A stretch of 64,000 nt of DNA from Haloferula helveola. Its GTDB lineage: Bacteria > Verrucomicrobiota > Verrucomicrobiia > Verrucomicrobiales > Akkermansiaceae. Under the pieces are notes generated by a model. It saw nothing but the letters and a program-made list of their open reading frames with translations. It was not told where the DNA came from and made no database searches. The position numbers and the translations under genes are program-made. Each line of letters opens with the position of its first letter. Positions within the stretch are counted from its first letter, which is position 1. Below are positions 25,703-35,980 of the stretch, in pieces. The stretch is from NCBI RefSeq assembly GCF_037076345.1, contig NZ_AP024702.1, positions 2,914,001 to 2,978,000 on the forward strand, written 5' to 3'.

Positions 25703-28700
25703 TCAGTTGCCGCTGGCGCTGTAGGTTTGAAGGAGGAGGCGGATGTCGCGGATGCCGACCTGGTCGCGCAGCGCGGTGCCGGCGGTCGACTGGTCGAAGC
25801 CCGGCAGGGGCGCGCCGTAGATCAGTGTGTCGAGACCGGCCTGCCCGTTGGCGGCGTCGTAGAGCAGCGTGTTGCTCGGAATGATGAGCACCCAGCGGCT
25901 GTTCCAAGCGCTGCGTCCGAGCAAGCGGCTGGAGCCGAGCATTTCCTCGGACGACCATCCGCCGGCATCATGGTAGGCGCGGAAGCTGCTGAACTTGCGC
26001 AGGTCCTCGAAGTGACCGTCGGCGCTGCCGCTGTAAGGCTGCCAGTCGTCGCTGGTGAGCTCCTGGGTGCCGATCGGCAGCGGCGCCGGGATCCGCTGGT
26101 CGGCCACCTGCCACGAGCGGAACTCGAGGTCGCCGCTGTTCGGAAGGAACATGCGGTCCTGACCGACGGGGATGAAGTAAGCCTGCGGCGTCTGGCTCAG
26201 CGCGGTGTTATTGTAGCCGTCGAAACGGACACCGACCGAGCGGATCTTGGTCGAGAAGTTCGACGCGTTGTAGGTGCTGTCACCGCCTGCCAGACCGAGC
26301 CCGAACCAGTTTTTGCCGGCCTCGATGGTGGTGGTGAAGGGGATCACCAGCGCGGGTTGCGCGCCTGCGGACTCGGAGGAGAACGGACGGCAGTAGCGGC
26401 GGAAGACGTAGCCGTAGTTCACGCCGTTTTCCTGATACTCGTAGTTCCACAGGTCGGGCACGCGCCAGGTCTCGAGTTTGGTCTGCCAATCGCCGTTGAC
26501 CCGCGAACTCATGCCGACGCGCGCAAGCTCGCGGCGCAGCGAGAACTCGGTGATCTCGGTGGAGCTCTGGTTCAGCCCCATCTGGCCCTTGAGCGCTTGG
26601 AAGTTGCCGTCGAGCAAAGCGAGGCATTCGGCAAGACCACCCTGGCCGAGGACCGGTTCACCGCCGTCCCATTGGCCCAGCGTCCGGGTGCGGAGCATCT
26701 CGGCGAGCAGGGGTGACGCGTTGGCGGCGTGGAAGTCACCGAGGTTGAGTTCGTACTGGTAGGCCTTGCCGGCGAGGTAGGCGTAACGGGCGGCGAGGTC
26801 GAAGCTGCTGCGGTACTTGCGCAGAGCGTCGTGGTGGAAGGTCCGGAAGGTGTAGTCCTCGTAACGGAGCTGCGTGGTGGTCGAGGCGACCCGCTGGTTG
26901 AAGACGACCCGCTCTTCGAGGATCGCCTCCGCGTCGCCGATCGTGGTGCGGACTCGGTCGCTCGCGGCACGCATGCTTTCGAGGGCATCGATGACCGCCA
27001 GCAGCGCGTCGCTCTCGCTGTTCACCAGATCGTTGATTTCGCCGAGCAGGTCGACGATCTCCGACTTGAGGTCACCCTCGAGCAGCGCCCGGTCGAGGTC
27101 GACGAGCACGGCGTCCGCTTCCAGCTCCGCGCGGTACTGCGCGATCTCGAGCGGCAGCGAGAGCGCGTTCAGGAGAATGGACTGGATGGCGGCGTTCGCC
27201 TTCACAACGCCCCGGGCCGGTGCGGTGGCGTCCACCGAGAGTCCGACGGATGTGGGCATGGTCTCCGCGACGGCATCCCAGATCAGTTCGGAGCTGTCGG
27301 CCGCCTTGAGAAGGGGGGTGCTCAGGGCATACATCGTCGTCGCGACATCGACCCAGTGTTCGTGCTGCTCGCCAGCCGACCTCGAGATGGTCAGGTTGTC
27401 GGCGGCGATCGCGGTCTTCAGTTCAAAGCGCTTCAGCAAGTTGCGGAAGTCGTCCGCCTGGCTTTCGTAGGCATTGACGGCCATCCTGACGCGCCACTGG
27501 GCGTGGACGAGATCCTGAATCGCGGCCTGGATCTTGCCCGGACTGCGACGCTCGGCCCACTCGTCGGGAGCGACCAGTGCATAGCCTTCCGCCGCGCGAG
27601 GCAGGTCCAGAGTGATGGATCCGACGTCTTGGGAGGGGAGATCCATGTCGGCCGGGAAGTACTTCGAGACCGAGTCCATCAGCGCGCCGTCGACACCGAC
27701 TCCGCCTTCTTCAAACGGATTGGTATCGTGGACGAGATTGTGCAGTCCGGGAACGATCGTGGTTTCCACCACTTCCCCGGTCAGGGGATCGAGGATGTCG
27801 CCGCCGGCTGACACCTGGTCGACATACATGAAGAGATAGAGGTCGGGTCCGCTGTAGCCGGAGGGGTAGGCCTTGCCCGGTCCGATCATGCCGGCATACG
27901 GCGTGCCGTAGTACTCGATGAGACGGTTGCGAAGCGCGAGATCCTGATCGATCGCGGCCTGCCGGAGCGTCTCGGTGGTGGCTTCGGTCCGGCGCAGCTG
28001 GAGACCGATCTCGCTCGCGTGGTCGAAGCTTCGCGACGCGTTGGCTGCGGCATCGACCGCGCGATCATAGAGCTGCTCGAAGTGACTGCGCCACACCGGG
28101 GTGCCGGTCGTGGTCAGGTTCGGGTCGATGTCGAACGGCACGATATTCGGATCGAGGCCGGCGGGATTCAGGCCGCGGTCGGAGGAATCGAGCTTGGCCT
28201 GGATGCTCGAGGCGCTGGCGGCGATCAGGCGCAGCTCACCGACGGTAGTGCGGTCGACCTTACGGATGCCCGTTTTCTGCGGGTCGGTCTCTTCGCCCTT
28301 GAGCATCGCATTGGCGGTCAGCCAGTCGCAGAGCGCCGCCGTTCCGGTGCGCTGGGCGGTCTCGAAGACGCCCCAAGCACGGTCGCTGTTGCTGTCCTTG
28401 TAGCCCTGCCACTGAGCGTTCGGGTTCTCCGTGTAGGCCTTGCGGTAGACGAGGTCCATCCACTCGGCTCCACAGGTCGCACGGGCAGCCGCGGCTTTGG
28501 CGAAGGCGCGCTCGTCCAGGTAGTCGACGTCGAGGACGATGCCGTCGATGTGGTACTTCTCGCTTCGCGGCGTCCACTGGAAGTTGTTTCGGGTCGCGAG
28601 GTCGTAGTAGCCCTTCAGCGCCATGGTGTAGTGGCCCCATGCGTCGCCGTGGCCTTGGGGATAGAGGCGGCGGGCGTCCTCATCGTCGATGAATCCGTCG

Positions 28701-31700
28701 TTGGTCAGGTCGTCGATGCCGTAGTTCAGCACATAGGCGGCCTCGCCCGCTCCGTTCGTGAAGTTCCAGAGGAGGCGGTTGTAGGACGGTCGGGCGCCGG
28801 TCTCCGCACGGCCGCGAACCATCGCCAATTCCTCGTCGATGAGGTTGGCGGTCTGGTTTTCGAAGGCGTGGATCGTCGGTGCCAGCGTGCCGAACTCGCC
28901 GCCGACGGTCGCGTAGCCGACGGTCGGATCCTGCAGATCCGCGTAGGCCTCGTTGCCGAGCAGCACGTAGAGGCCGGAGATGCGGTTGGCGGCATTCAGC
29001 AGTGCGGCGTTGACGCCCTCGGTACCGGGGAGGCCGTCGATGGTCAGCATTTCCCCGCGGTCGAGCACGGTCTGGTAAAGCTCGATCAGGCCGACGTTCT
29101 CGATCGCGTCCTTGTCGGGGTTGAAGGCGACGGGGCCTTCGTGCCGCTGGCCGGCTTGCTGGATCGCGCTGGTGTAGGTCGCGGGAGCGCCGCTGTTGCG
29201 GAAGTCGTCGTAGCGGGCGTCGAACAGGTTGACTGCGTCGGTCACTCGCTTGATCCAGCCCGGAATGAGTTGTGCGACGTAAGCGGCATCGATATCGACC
29301 GACGGCGACGCTGGGTCAGGCTCGCGGCTGTTGGCGGCTCCGGCCCAAGCGCTCCAGCCAGTCGGGTCGTTGCGGTGGCGGTAGCGGCAGAAGACAAGCT
29401 GGTCGGAGATCAGCGACGGACCACTGCCCGCCAGCTGAACTTCATTCAGTCCGAGGCCCTCGCGGAAGACCGGCCATTCGCCGGCAAGCGGTGTGCCGTA
29501 GGTCGGCTTGTCGATGCCGGGGGGGTTGAGCTCGCGTCCGTCCTCCTCGCGCATGACCCACTCGAAGTAGAGGTCGGCGACATCGCCACCGAAGTCGGCC
29601 GTGTGGCGCAGCGAGACCTTCTCATCAAAGACATTACCGGGTTCCATCACCGCGACCGAGCCGCGGTATTTCTCCGTTTCGACGCGGATCACGTGCATGG
29701 CGACCGGCAACCCGTCGAGCGCCGGATCGTCGTTTTCGGCGAGCGTGACATAGCCGCCGGAAAGTCCCGAGGTCGAGTCGAGCAGCCTTGGATTGGTGAT
29801 CACCGCGAGACCCGTGCCGAGGGCCGAAGCGGGGACCGCACCGCCGCCGATTTCCGCCGGGGTGAGTCCGATGCCCAGCGATCCGGTGATCGCGACACCC
29901 TCGGGATTCCGTGAGAGCTCCGCGAGTTCGGTCGCGGCGGCCGGCCAGTTGCCGCCGCCGAGGGCCGCGAGGATTGCTTCGTCTTCGGAGGTCAGGACAT
30001 TCGGCTGCAGGATGGTCTGCGCACCCGGCGTGACGAGAAGATCGCCGTCGCCGAGGATTCGTCCGTTCAGGACCCCGCGCACGCCGAGCTTGTGCGTACT
30101 GCTGTCGTAGTAGATCCGATCCTGAAGCCCCGCCGGGAGATCCTTGAAGCGCCAGATCAGTCCTTCGACGATCAGGTTTCCGGAAGCGGGGAGTAGCGCC
30201 TCGGGGAGGTCGCCGAGAGGAAAGTCGACTTCGTGTGAGTCAAGTGCCGGGAACAGACGCGCAAGGTAGTCGGTGCCGATGACTCCCTGGTCCAGCGATG
30301 GATTCATGCTGTCGAAGACGGTCTTGCCGCTCTTCCATGCGACCACACCCGGAAGACCCGGCGGCGGAACGAGGTCGCCGCTGTGATCGCCCGAGTATTC
30401 GCCGCCGGCGAAGGTCAGCGTCTCGCCGGCCTTGAGGGTGGCGACCGGCTGCGGCCACACGGTGTTGAAGGAGATGTTCAGCGGGCGGGCTCCGGTTGGC
30501 AGCGCGAAGGGCACCGGGTCGCCGGGCTGTGCCGCAGGATGCCAGAAGTCGGCACGCATCGGGTAGTGGAAGACCGCAAGGATGTCCGCTTCCGGATCGG
30601 TATCGCCGGAGACCACCCATGGCATGTCGTTCTTGTCCTCATAGTAAGAGATCCGGCCGCCGACATTCAGCCCTTCCGTTTCCACGGGTGTCGGATGACC
30701 GGCAAGGACGGTGTCGAGCGGGTGCGGCGGCACGAGACGGGTGCCGGCGATGCCTTCGTAGAAGAAGGTGTAGGCCTGGTTGGAGGAAGGGAGCCTGGGG
30801 TCGATCGTTTCGGCGTCTTCCTCAACAACCTGATAGACCTTCATGCGTGCCACGGGATTCGCGGCATCGGTCGCGTCCACGTAGTCGACCAGTACGTAGG
30901 GTTGGCTGGTGAAGCTCTCGTCGCGAGCGGTACGATTGAAGTCGTTGTGGAGCGCGAAGGCCGCGAAGCGGCTGGTCTCGAGGAAGGAAGGGGCAATCAG
31001 TCCGTGTTCCTCGTTCGGGTTGAAGCCCGCGCTCGCGGGATCCGGTTGGGAGTAGATCGACGGGGCCGTGATCCCGGGTGCGGTATAGAGGTCCTGTGCA
31101 GTGAAGGTCCGGGCACCGCCTTGGATATCCAGATCGAAGGATCCGAGCGGGTCGCCTTCGCCGATCTGGCTGACGACGAAGCTGTAGGTCTTGCCCGTCT
31201 GGACGCTGGCGACGTAGGTCCACCCGGCATTCGAAGGACCATGGGTGGCCACGAGGTTTTCCAACGGATTCGAGGGATTGAAGATGCCGTCGTAAAGATA
31301 GACGTCGAACGGCTGAGGGCTCCGGAAGAAGGCCAACGAATTGTTGACCAGAGGGGTGAACGAATAGGCGCGGTAGTGAACCGCCCCAGCTTCGATCCCA
31401 CTCTTGTCGAGCCTTGGACGATTCCAGGTGGGATCGGTGTCAGCAACCTGCTCTTCGTAGGTGTAGGCGGTCGTTTGGGAGAGCTTCCCGGTTCCCTCGC
31501 TGCCGAGGCGGGAAGCGATCACGATTCGCTCCGGATTGCTTGGCCATGAAGGCAGGTAGCGGGCGGCGGTGTACGGCCATCGGATTCCGTCCTGCACGCG
31601 ATACCATGCCACCGCCAAGGCTGCCGGTTCGTGATACTCGGGGCTGTAGATCGCGTTGACCTCGCCGACGCGATGAACCACCAGCGCGTTGAGGAGAGGA

Positions 31701-34700
31701 TTCGGATCGTTTCCTGCGGGGGGAGGATTCCCTCCGATCTGGGGTTGCATCACGACCACGATGGTTCCCGATGCATCGGCCCGCGCTTCCACCGTGTAAG
31801 CGAAGCTGTTGGAGGCGGTCGAGCCACCGGTTTCGGTGCCACCCTCGGAGGAGTAGTTGTCGGCCACCTGGGAGCCGTTGATCGAGATGTCGCAGAAGCG
31901 GGACCAGTCCATGCCCTCGTTGGTGAGCAGCTGGAGGTGGTAGAGATTCCCCGGGACGAGCCCTTCGATGGTGGAAGTCACCGGTCCGTTGCTTTGGTAA
32001 CGGATGTCCCGCATGATTTCCCCAAGTGCGGCCGCGTTTGCTCCCGAGAAGGTCGGTGCCGCCTTCCAGTTGTCGATGTAGTTGTTGGCGGTGGTGGTCA
32101 CCGTGACGCTCCCCTCGACGGCTTGGTTGGACGCGTTGCGATCGCTGCGGAAGGTGACGCCGCGGACGCTCCGGTCGCTGTCGCCATACATGCTGACCGC
32201 GATCACGGCCTTGGCCGGATCGAGAAGCAGGTCTTCGGTGCTGTCGAATTCGACGACATGCCCCGCGAAGAGGCGCGTCTTGTTCGGGTCGTTGTTACCG
32301 GCACGGTCCCCGACGGCTGGCAGCGGCTCGTTGACCGGGATGATCGGACCCTGAAGGGTGTTGGAGTCGTAAATGCCGGCGTTGATTGGGGCGAGCGCGG
32401 TGAGGATGTAGCCGTTGTGGCCGACCGTGGTCAGGTCGTGGGCGGGCGTTTCGATCGCCTGACCGATGGTGGCGGGGAGGTTGAAGTTGCCTTCGGCAGC
32501 GGCTGACGCTGCCCAGGGGATCGAGTTGACGACTTTCACAACCAGCGACTCCTGGGTGGTATTGCCGGTGGCGATGCCGCCCGCGCGCTTCGAGAAGAGC
32601 AGGATACTACGCCCCGGTTCGGAGGCCGCGAACTTGCTGCCCGTCAGGTAACCGCCGCCTTCGGTGTAGGCCATGCGAAGGAACTTCGTGCCATCGGTTG
32701 CGGTGGGATCGAGTTCCACCGGAGGCGCCTCTAGAATGTGGGTGTAGCTCGACGTTTCCGGCCACACGGCCTCGACTTGGACGATGACATTCTGCGCCGG
32801 ATCATCGGGCGCGGCGGTGTTCTCGAACTCGACGGTGAAGCTGCCGGGCTGGAGAGCGTAGAGCAGCCGGTTGACCTCGTCCCAGTCCTGCATGTCGTCC
32901 CATGTGCTACCTTCGCCGGCGTCGCTCACGGTGCCGGTTTCAGGGCGCTTGAACCGGTTCACGTTGGTGGCATCGATTCCCGTGATGGTGGAGAAGTTCA
33001 CGGCGCTGCCGATCACCACGCGCTCCTTGTAGATGGCCCGCGCGTAGTCCCAGATGATCACCGACGGGCGGGTGATCGTCACGAACTTGGAAGTGATGTT
33101 CGGACCGTCGAAGGGCGAGACCGATCCTTGGCCGCCGGTGTAGCCCTTCAGGCTCAGCACGCTCGTGCCACTGCTCACGCTGGCAGGGGCGGTGAGTTCG
33201 ACCGTGGTTCCCTGATCGATCCAATACTCGCCGGACCCGCTTTGGTAATCGGTCGTGACCACGGTCGCGCCGTCCGACTGGCGCACATACTCGAGCACCT
33301 CGAGCTTGAGGCCGGTGGTGTCGAGATACGCGAGTTGCGAACTGTTGGCCCAGGGAATGAAACGCCAGGAGGTGGAGTAGCTGCCATCCGCACTACGGGT
33401 CATTTCCTGCAGTCCCTGGTAAGCGAGCCCGGACGGCTGGGGCGAGAGGCCCGAAACGGGTTCGAAGGGTCCCGTCCAGCTGCCTGTGAAGCGCAGCGGG
33501 GCGAAGTAGCCGCTGACGGTGGCGCGTGCGGGATCCTGATGGACCAGCCGCACCTTGGTCACCTCACCTGATTCGGGGAGCACGACGGAAAGTGACGGAA
33601 CGCCAGGCTGGATGTCGACGAGTGTGGATTGCAGGGGCGAGGGGGTGCCGACCTGTGGAGCGTCTGCGGCAACACTTGAGTTGGCCGAGACCCGCAGCTG
33701 GTGCTGCTTCTTCCAACGCCACGTGATGCTTCCGGGCTGGCTGACGATGATCTTCGGCGTCTGCTGGCGGTCCTGATACGCAGGCCATTCGATGATGCCG
33801 TCGACCCCTTCGTTGGCGACATCGGCGACGCAGCCGGTGGCGACATAACCGGTCGAAACCCATCGGGTTCCCGGCATGGTCGAGGTCGATTCGGCACCGT
33901 CAATGAAGGCGGTGAAGGGTTCGTCCTCGGCAATCCAGTGCTTCTTGACGACGGGATCCGGATCACCCGCCGCGGTTGAGGTCAGTCCATCCGTTCCATC
34001 GAGGTCGGAATCGATCTCGATTGCGTGCTCCGTGCGCCAGAGGAAGGTGATTTCGGTGTCGCTGCTGGCGACGAAGTTGACCTCGTTGGCGGTGCCGTTG
34101 ACGGTTGAGTTCTTGAACTGGTAGCCGGTGCAAACGAAGCGCGTGACGGCGGTGTTGTTGATCAGCTCCGAATTGTTCGGGTCCACAGAGTCACCCGCGG
34201 CGTTCTGATAGACGATCTTGGGAGCCCGCAGGGTCACGTTCTCGTCGATGGCCGCGGTCATCTCCCGCTGGCCCGGGCCGGTCGGGCCGAACTCGGAGTT
34301 GATGGTGATGCGATAGTTTTCCAGCAGGCTGCCGTCGGCATCGATGAAGGCAACGAAGCCCCGTCGGAAGTTAGCGGGCGGGTTCGGCAATGTGGTGGCG
34401 TTGCCGGCTTCGCCCATGGTGAACGAGCCGTTCGTCCAGCTACCGGTCAGAATCGCCTTGTTCTGCGCGAAGGCGATGCCGGTGGTGTGCTGTTCCCCGG
34501 GGATGGTCGCGGGGATCGAGGCATCCTCGGTCGGTACAACGTGCCACTGTCGGCTGAGGTCGGGCATGGAAATCCGTTCCCAGAACAGGTGCGGTTTGGA
34601 GGAACCGCCGAGTTCCGTGGCCGTCGCGCTGGTCGCCAGCGAGTTCTTGGTCGAGAGGCTGCCGCCCGCCCGCCCGGCGAGGTAGAGCGAATCGCCCGCG

Positions 34701-35968
34701 ACGGTCATCTCGGAGACGAAGTCGTCGCCTGCCGACTGGTACAGCCGCCATGCCTGATGGTGGAGGTTCGTGGCATTGAGCCGTGCGACCCAGATGTCGT
34801 GGGAGAAGGTGTTGTCGGGGAACTGGAGGCTGTACGGGTTGACTTGTCCTCCCTGGGCTTCCTGGCCGTGGGCCACGGGACGGAGATTCCTGTTCCAGTC
34901 GCCCGCGACGTAGAGCGAGCCGTCGTGGTACAGGACTTCGGTGATCTCCGAATGGCTGGTGTTCTCCAAGCTCTCGAGCTTGCAAGGCGTGAAGTAGGAG
35001 GTGTTTGACCTTGCCAAGGCATCGGTGGTGTCGATGCGGAGCAGCAACGGCCAGCTCCCCCACCAGAAGTTGTAGTTGTTGTAGACTCCCGACGGAATGA
35101 GGGTGCCGTTCGGGTTGGCGGCGGTGACGATACGGCGACCATCGTCGTCGATGTGGTCCATGATCGCGTTTCCGTTTGCGTCCGGATTCTTGAACTTGAG
35201 CGCGAGGAAGATCGCGCCGGTATCGTCGGCGGCGACGGCCGTCGAGTAGTCGTCGCACCACGGGAAGCCGTAGGTCGTTCCCCAGTCAGCGGAGAGGTCG
35301 GCATTGAAGCGGATCACCCAGGCATCCGTGAATCGATCATTCCCGCTCTTGCAGGCGAGGACGAGGGAGCCGAAGACCGTCGATCCCGAGGTGTGCCACT
35401 TTTGGTTCACCTCCATGGAGGCGCCGAGCGCCGAGCCGCCGACGATGACCTTGCCGCCCTGTACGGTCAGGGTGCGGGCATCGGCGTATGAATTCGGGAA
35501 GTCCGTACCGGTTTTGGCGAGGATCTGCGTGTAGTCGATCAGGACACCGTCGGTAGTCAGGCTCGCCACGAAGCCGGTGTTGTCGGTCCGGGTGCCGCAG
35601 ACGTAGATGGTGGACGCGCTTATCTCGATGTCGTTGATCTGCCAACCGTGGTCCGGTCCCATGATCGTCTTCATCGCCTTGGTCCAAACCACCGTGCCGG
35701 AGGCGGGGTCGACCTTCGAGATGAAGCCGTCCTTGTGGCCTTCCGTGCTGGTGGTCCAGCCGGTGATGTAGCTGTGCGTCAGCGTCGAGGCGGTGCGGAA
35801 ACCACGATTCCATGAGTTGCTTTCACGGCTGAAAGCGGAAGCCGCCTCCGAATGGAGCTGCTGCTCCGGGTCGATGCCGGTGATCTGCTTGAGCTGAACT
35901 TCGGCGGCGGTTGCCACACCCGTGAGTCCGAGACAAGCGAGGGCGAGGGATCGGTTGATGCCTTGCAT
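25703..35968 (-). CDS. Giant secreted protein (3421 aa) with TcA-like C-terminal region
   Basis: Signal peptide (MQGINRSLALACLGLTGVATA). Residues about 20-560 contain propeller-like units (SYITGWTTSTEGHKDGFISK, IYVCGTRTDNTGFVASLTTD). A long beta-rich part continues to about 2300. Near 2400 is an EF-hand/dockerin-like segment (DLTNDGFIDDEDARRLYPQG) leading into a helical domain (GHGDAWGHYTMALKGYYDLA). Residues about 2560-3060 are mostly helical coiled coil. The end resembles Tc-toxin TcA: ARYAYLAGKAYQYELN (about 3066), EITEFSLRREL (about 3137), STKIRSVGVRFDGY (about 3240) and VGIRDIRLLLQTYSASG at the terminus. These correspond by eye to the TcA motifs around AxQYE, EITKxxSLRQL, RRIKSVSV and ISDVxLHLRYTA. 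No TcB/TcC gene is nearby. The function is unknown; homology is suggestive, not proven. Confidence 0.8.
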   Translation of the reverse strand: MQGINRSLALACLGLTGVATAAEVQLKQITGIDPEQQLHSEAASAFSRESNSWNRGFRTASTLTHSYITGWTTSTEGHKDGFISKVDPASGTVVWTKAMKTIMGPDHGWQINDIEISASTIYVCGTRTDNTGFVASLTTDGVLIDYTQILAKTGTDFPNSYADARTLTVQGGKVIVGGSALGASMEVNQKWHTSGSTVFGSLVLACKSGNDRFTDAWVIRFNADLSADWGTTYGFPWCDDYSTAVAADDTGAIFLALKFKNPDANGNAIMDHIDDDGRRIVTAANPNGTLIPSGVYNNYNFWWGSWPLLLRIDTTDALARSNTSYFTPCKLESLENTSHSEITEVLYHDGSLYVAGDWNRNLRPVAHGQEAQGGQVNPYSLQFPDNTFSHDIWVARLNATNLHHQAWRLYQSAGDDFVSEMTVAGDSLYLAGRAGGSLSTKNSLATSATATELGGSSKPHLFWERISMPDLSRQWHVVPTEDASIPATIPGEQHTTGIAFAQNKAILTGSWTNGSFTMGEAGNATTLPNPPANFRRGFVAFIDADGSLLENYRITINSEFGPTGPGQREMTAAIDENVTLRAPKIVYQNAAGDSVDPNNSELINNTAVTRFVCTGYQFKNSTVNGTANEVNFVASSDTEITFLWRTEHAIEIDSDLDGTDGLTSTAAGDPDPVVKKHWIAEDEPFTAFIDGAESTSTMPGTRWVSTGYVATGCVADVANEGVDGIIEWPAYQDRQQTPKIIVSQPGSITWRWKKQHQLRVSANSSVAADAPQVGTPSPLQSTLVDIQPGVPSLSVVLPESGEVTKVRLVHQDPARATVSGYFAPLRFTGSWTGPFEPVSGLSPQPSGLAYQGLQEMTRSADGSYSTSWRFIPWANSSQLAYLDTTGLKLEVLEYVRQSDGATVVTTDYQSGSGEYWIDQGTTVELTAPASVSSGTSVLSLKGYTGGQGSVSPFDGPNITSKFVTITRPSVIIWDYARAIYKERVVIGSAVNFSTITGIDATNVNRFKRPETGTVSDAGEGSTWDDMQDWDEVNRLLYALQPGSFTVEFENTAAPDDPAQNVIVQVEAVWPETSSYTHILEAPPVELDPTATDGTKFLRMAYTEGGGYLTGSKFAASEPGRSILLFSKRAGGIATGNTTQESLVVKVVNSIPWAASAAAEGNFNLPATIGQAIETPAHDLTTVGHNGYILTALAPINAGIYDSNTLQGPIIPVNEPLPAVGDRAGNNDPNKTRLFAGHVVEFDSTEDLLLDPAKAVIAVSMYGDSDRSVRGVTFRSDRNASNQAVEGSVTVTTTANNYIDNWKAAPTFSGANAAALGEIMRDIRYQSNGPVTSTIEGLVPGNLYHLQLLTNEGMDWSRFCDISINGSQVADNYSSEGGTETGGSTASNSFAYTVEARADASGTIVVVMQPQIGGNPPPAGNDPNPLLNALVVHRVGEVNAIYSPEYHEPAALAVAWYRVQDGIRWPYTAARYLPSWPSNPERIVIASRLGSEGTGKLSQTTAYTYEEQVADTDPTWNRPRLDKSGIEAGAVHYRAYSFTPLVNNSLAFFRSPQPFDVYLYDGIFNPSNPLENLVATHGPSNAGWTYVASVQTGKTYSFVVSQIGEGDPLGSFDLDIQGGARTFTAQDLYTAPGITAPSIYSQPDPASAGFNPNEEHGLIAPSFLETSRFAAFALHNDFNRTARDESFTSQPYVLVDYVDATDAANPVARMKVYQVVEEDAETIDPRLPSSNQAYTFFYEGIAGTRLVPPHPLDTVLAGHPTPVETEGLNVGGRISYYEDKNDMPWVVSGDTDPEADILAVFHYPMRADFWHPAAQPGDPVPFALPTGARPLNISFNTVWPQPVATLKAGETLTFAGGEYSGDHSGDLVPPPGLPGVVAWKSGKTVFDSMNPSLDQGVIGTDYLARLFPALDSHEVDFPLGDLPEALLPASGNLIVEGLIWRFKDLPAGLQDRIYYDSSTHKLGVRGVLNGRILGDGDLLVTPGAQTILQPNVLTSEDEAILAALGGGNWPAAATELAELSRNPEGVAITGSLGIGLTPAEIGGGAVPASALGTGLAVITNPRLLDSTSGLSGGYVTLAENDDPALDGLPVAMHVIRVETEKYRGSVAVMEPGNVFDEKVSLRHTADFGGDVADLYFEWVMREEDGRELNPPGIDKPTYGTPLAGEWPVFREGLGLNEVQLAGSGPSLISDQLVFCRYRHRNDPTGWSAWAGAANSREPDPASPSVDIDAAYVAQLIPGWIKRVTDAVNLFDARYDDFRNSGAPATYTSAIQQAGQRHEGPVAFNPDKDAIENVGLIELYQTVLDRGEMLTIDGLPGTEGVNAALLNAANRISGLYVLLGNEAYADLQDPTVGYATVGGEFGTLAPTIHAFENQTANLIDEELAMVRGRAETGARPSYNRLLWNFTNGAGEAAYVLNYGIDDLTNDGFIDDEDARRLYPQGHGDAWGHYTMALKGYYDLATRNNFQWTPRSEKYHIDGIVLDVDYLDERAFAKAAAARATCGAEWMDLVYRKAYTENPNAQWQGYKDSNSDRAWGVFETAQRTGTAALCDWLTANAMLKGEETDPQKTGIRKVDRTTVGELRLIAASASSIQAKLDSSDRGLNPAGLDPNIVPFDIDPNLTTTGTPVWRSHFEQLYDRAVDAAANASRSFDHASEIGLQLRRTEATTETLRQAAIDQDLALRNRLIEYYGTPYAGMIGPGKAYPSGYSGPDLYLFMYVDQVSAGGDILDPLTGEVVETTIVPGLHNLVHDTNPFEEGGVGVDGALMDSVSKYFPADMDLPSQDVGSITLDLPRAAEGYALVAPDEWAERRSPGKIQAAIQDLVHAQWRVRMAVNAYESQADDFRNLLKRFELKTAIAADNLTISRSAGEQHEHWVDVATTMYALSTPLLKAADSSELIWDAVAETMPTSVGLSVDATAPARGVVKANAAIQSILLNALSLPLEIAQYRAELEADAVLVDLDRALLEGDLKSEIVDLLGEINDLVNSESDALLAVIDALESMRAASDRVRTTIGDAEAILEERVVFNQRVASTTTQLRYEDYTFRTFHHDALRKYRSSFDLAARYAYLAGKAYQYELNLGDFHAANASPLLAEMLRTRTLGQWDGGEPVLGQGGLAECLALLDGNFQALKGQMGLNQSSTEITEFSLRRELARVGMSSRVNGDWQTKLETWRVPDLWNYEYQENGVNYGYVFRRYCRPFSSESAGAQPALVIPFTTTIEAGKNWFGLGLAGGDSTYNASNFSTKIRSVGVRFDGYNNTALSQTPQAYFIPVGQDRMFLPNSGDLEFRSWQVADQRIPAPLPIGTQELTSDDWQPYSGSADGHFEDLRKFSSFRAYHDAGGWSSEEMLGSSRLLGRSAWNSRWVLIIPSNTLLYDAANGQAGLDTLIYGAPLPGFDQSTAGTALRDQVGIRDIRLLLQTYSASGN

Positions 35969-35980
35969 GGGAGAAAAGGG

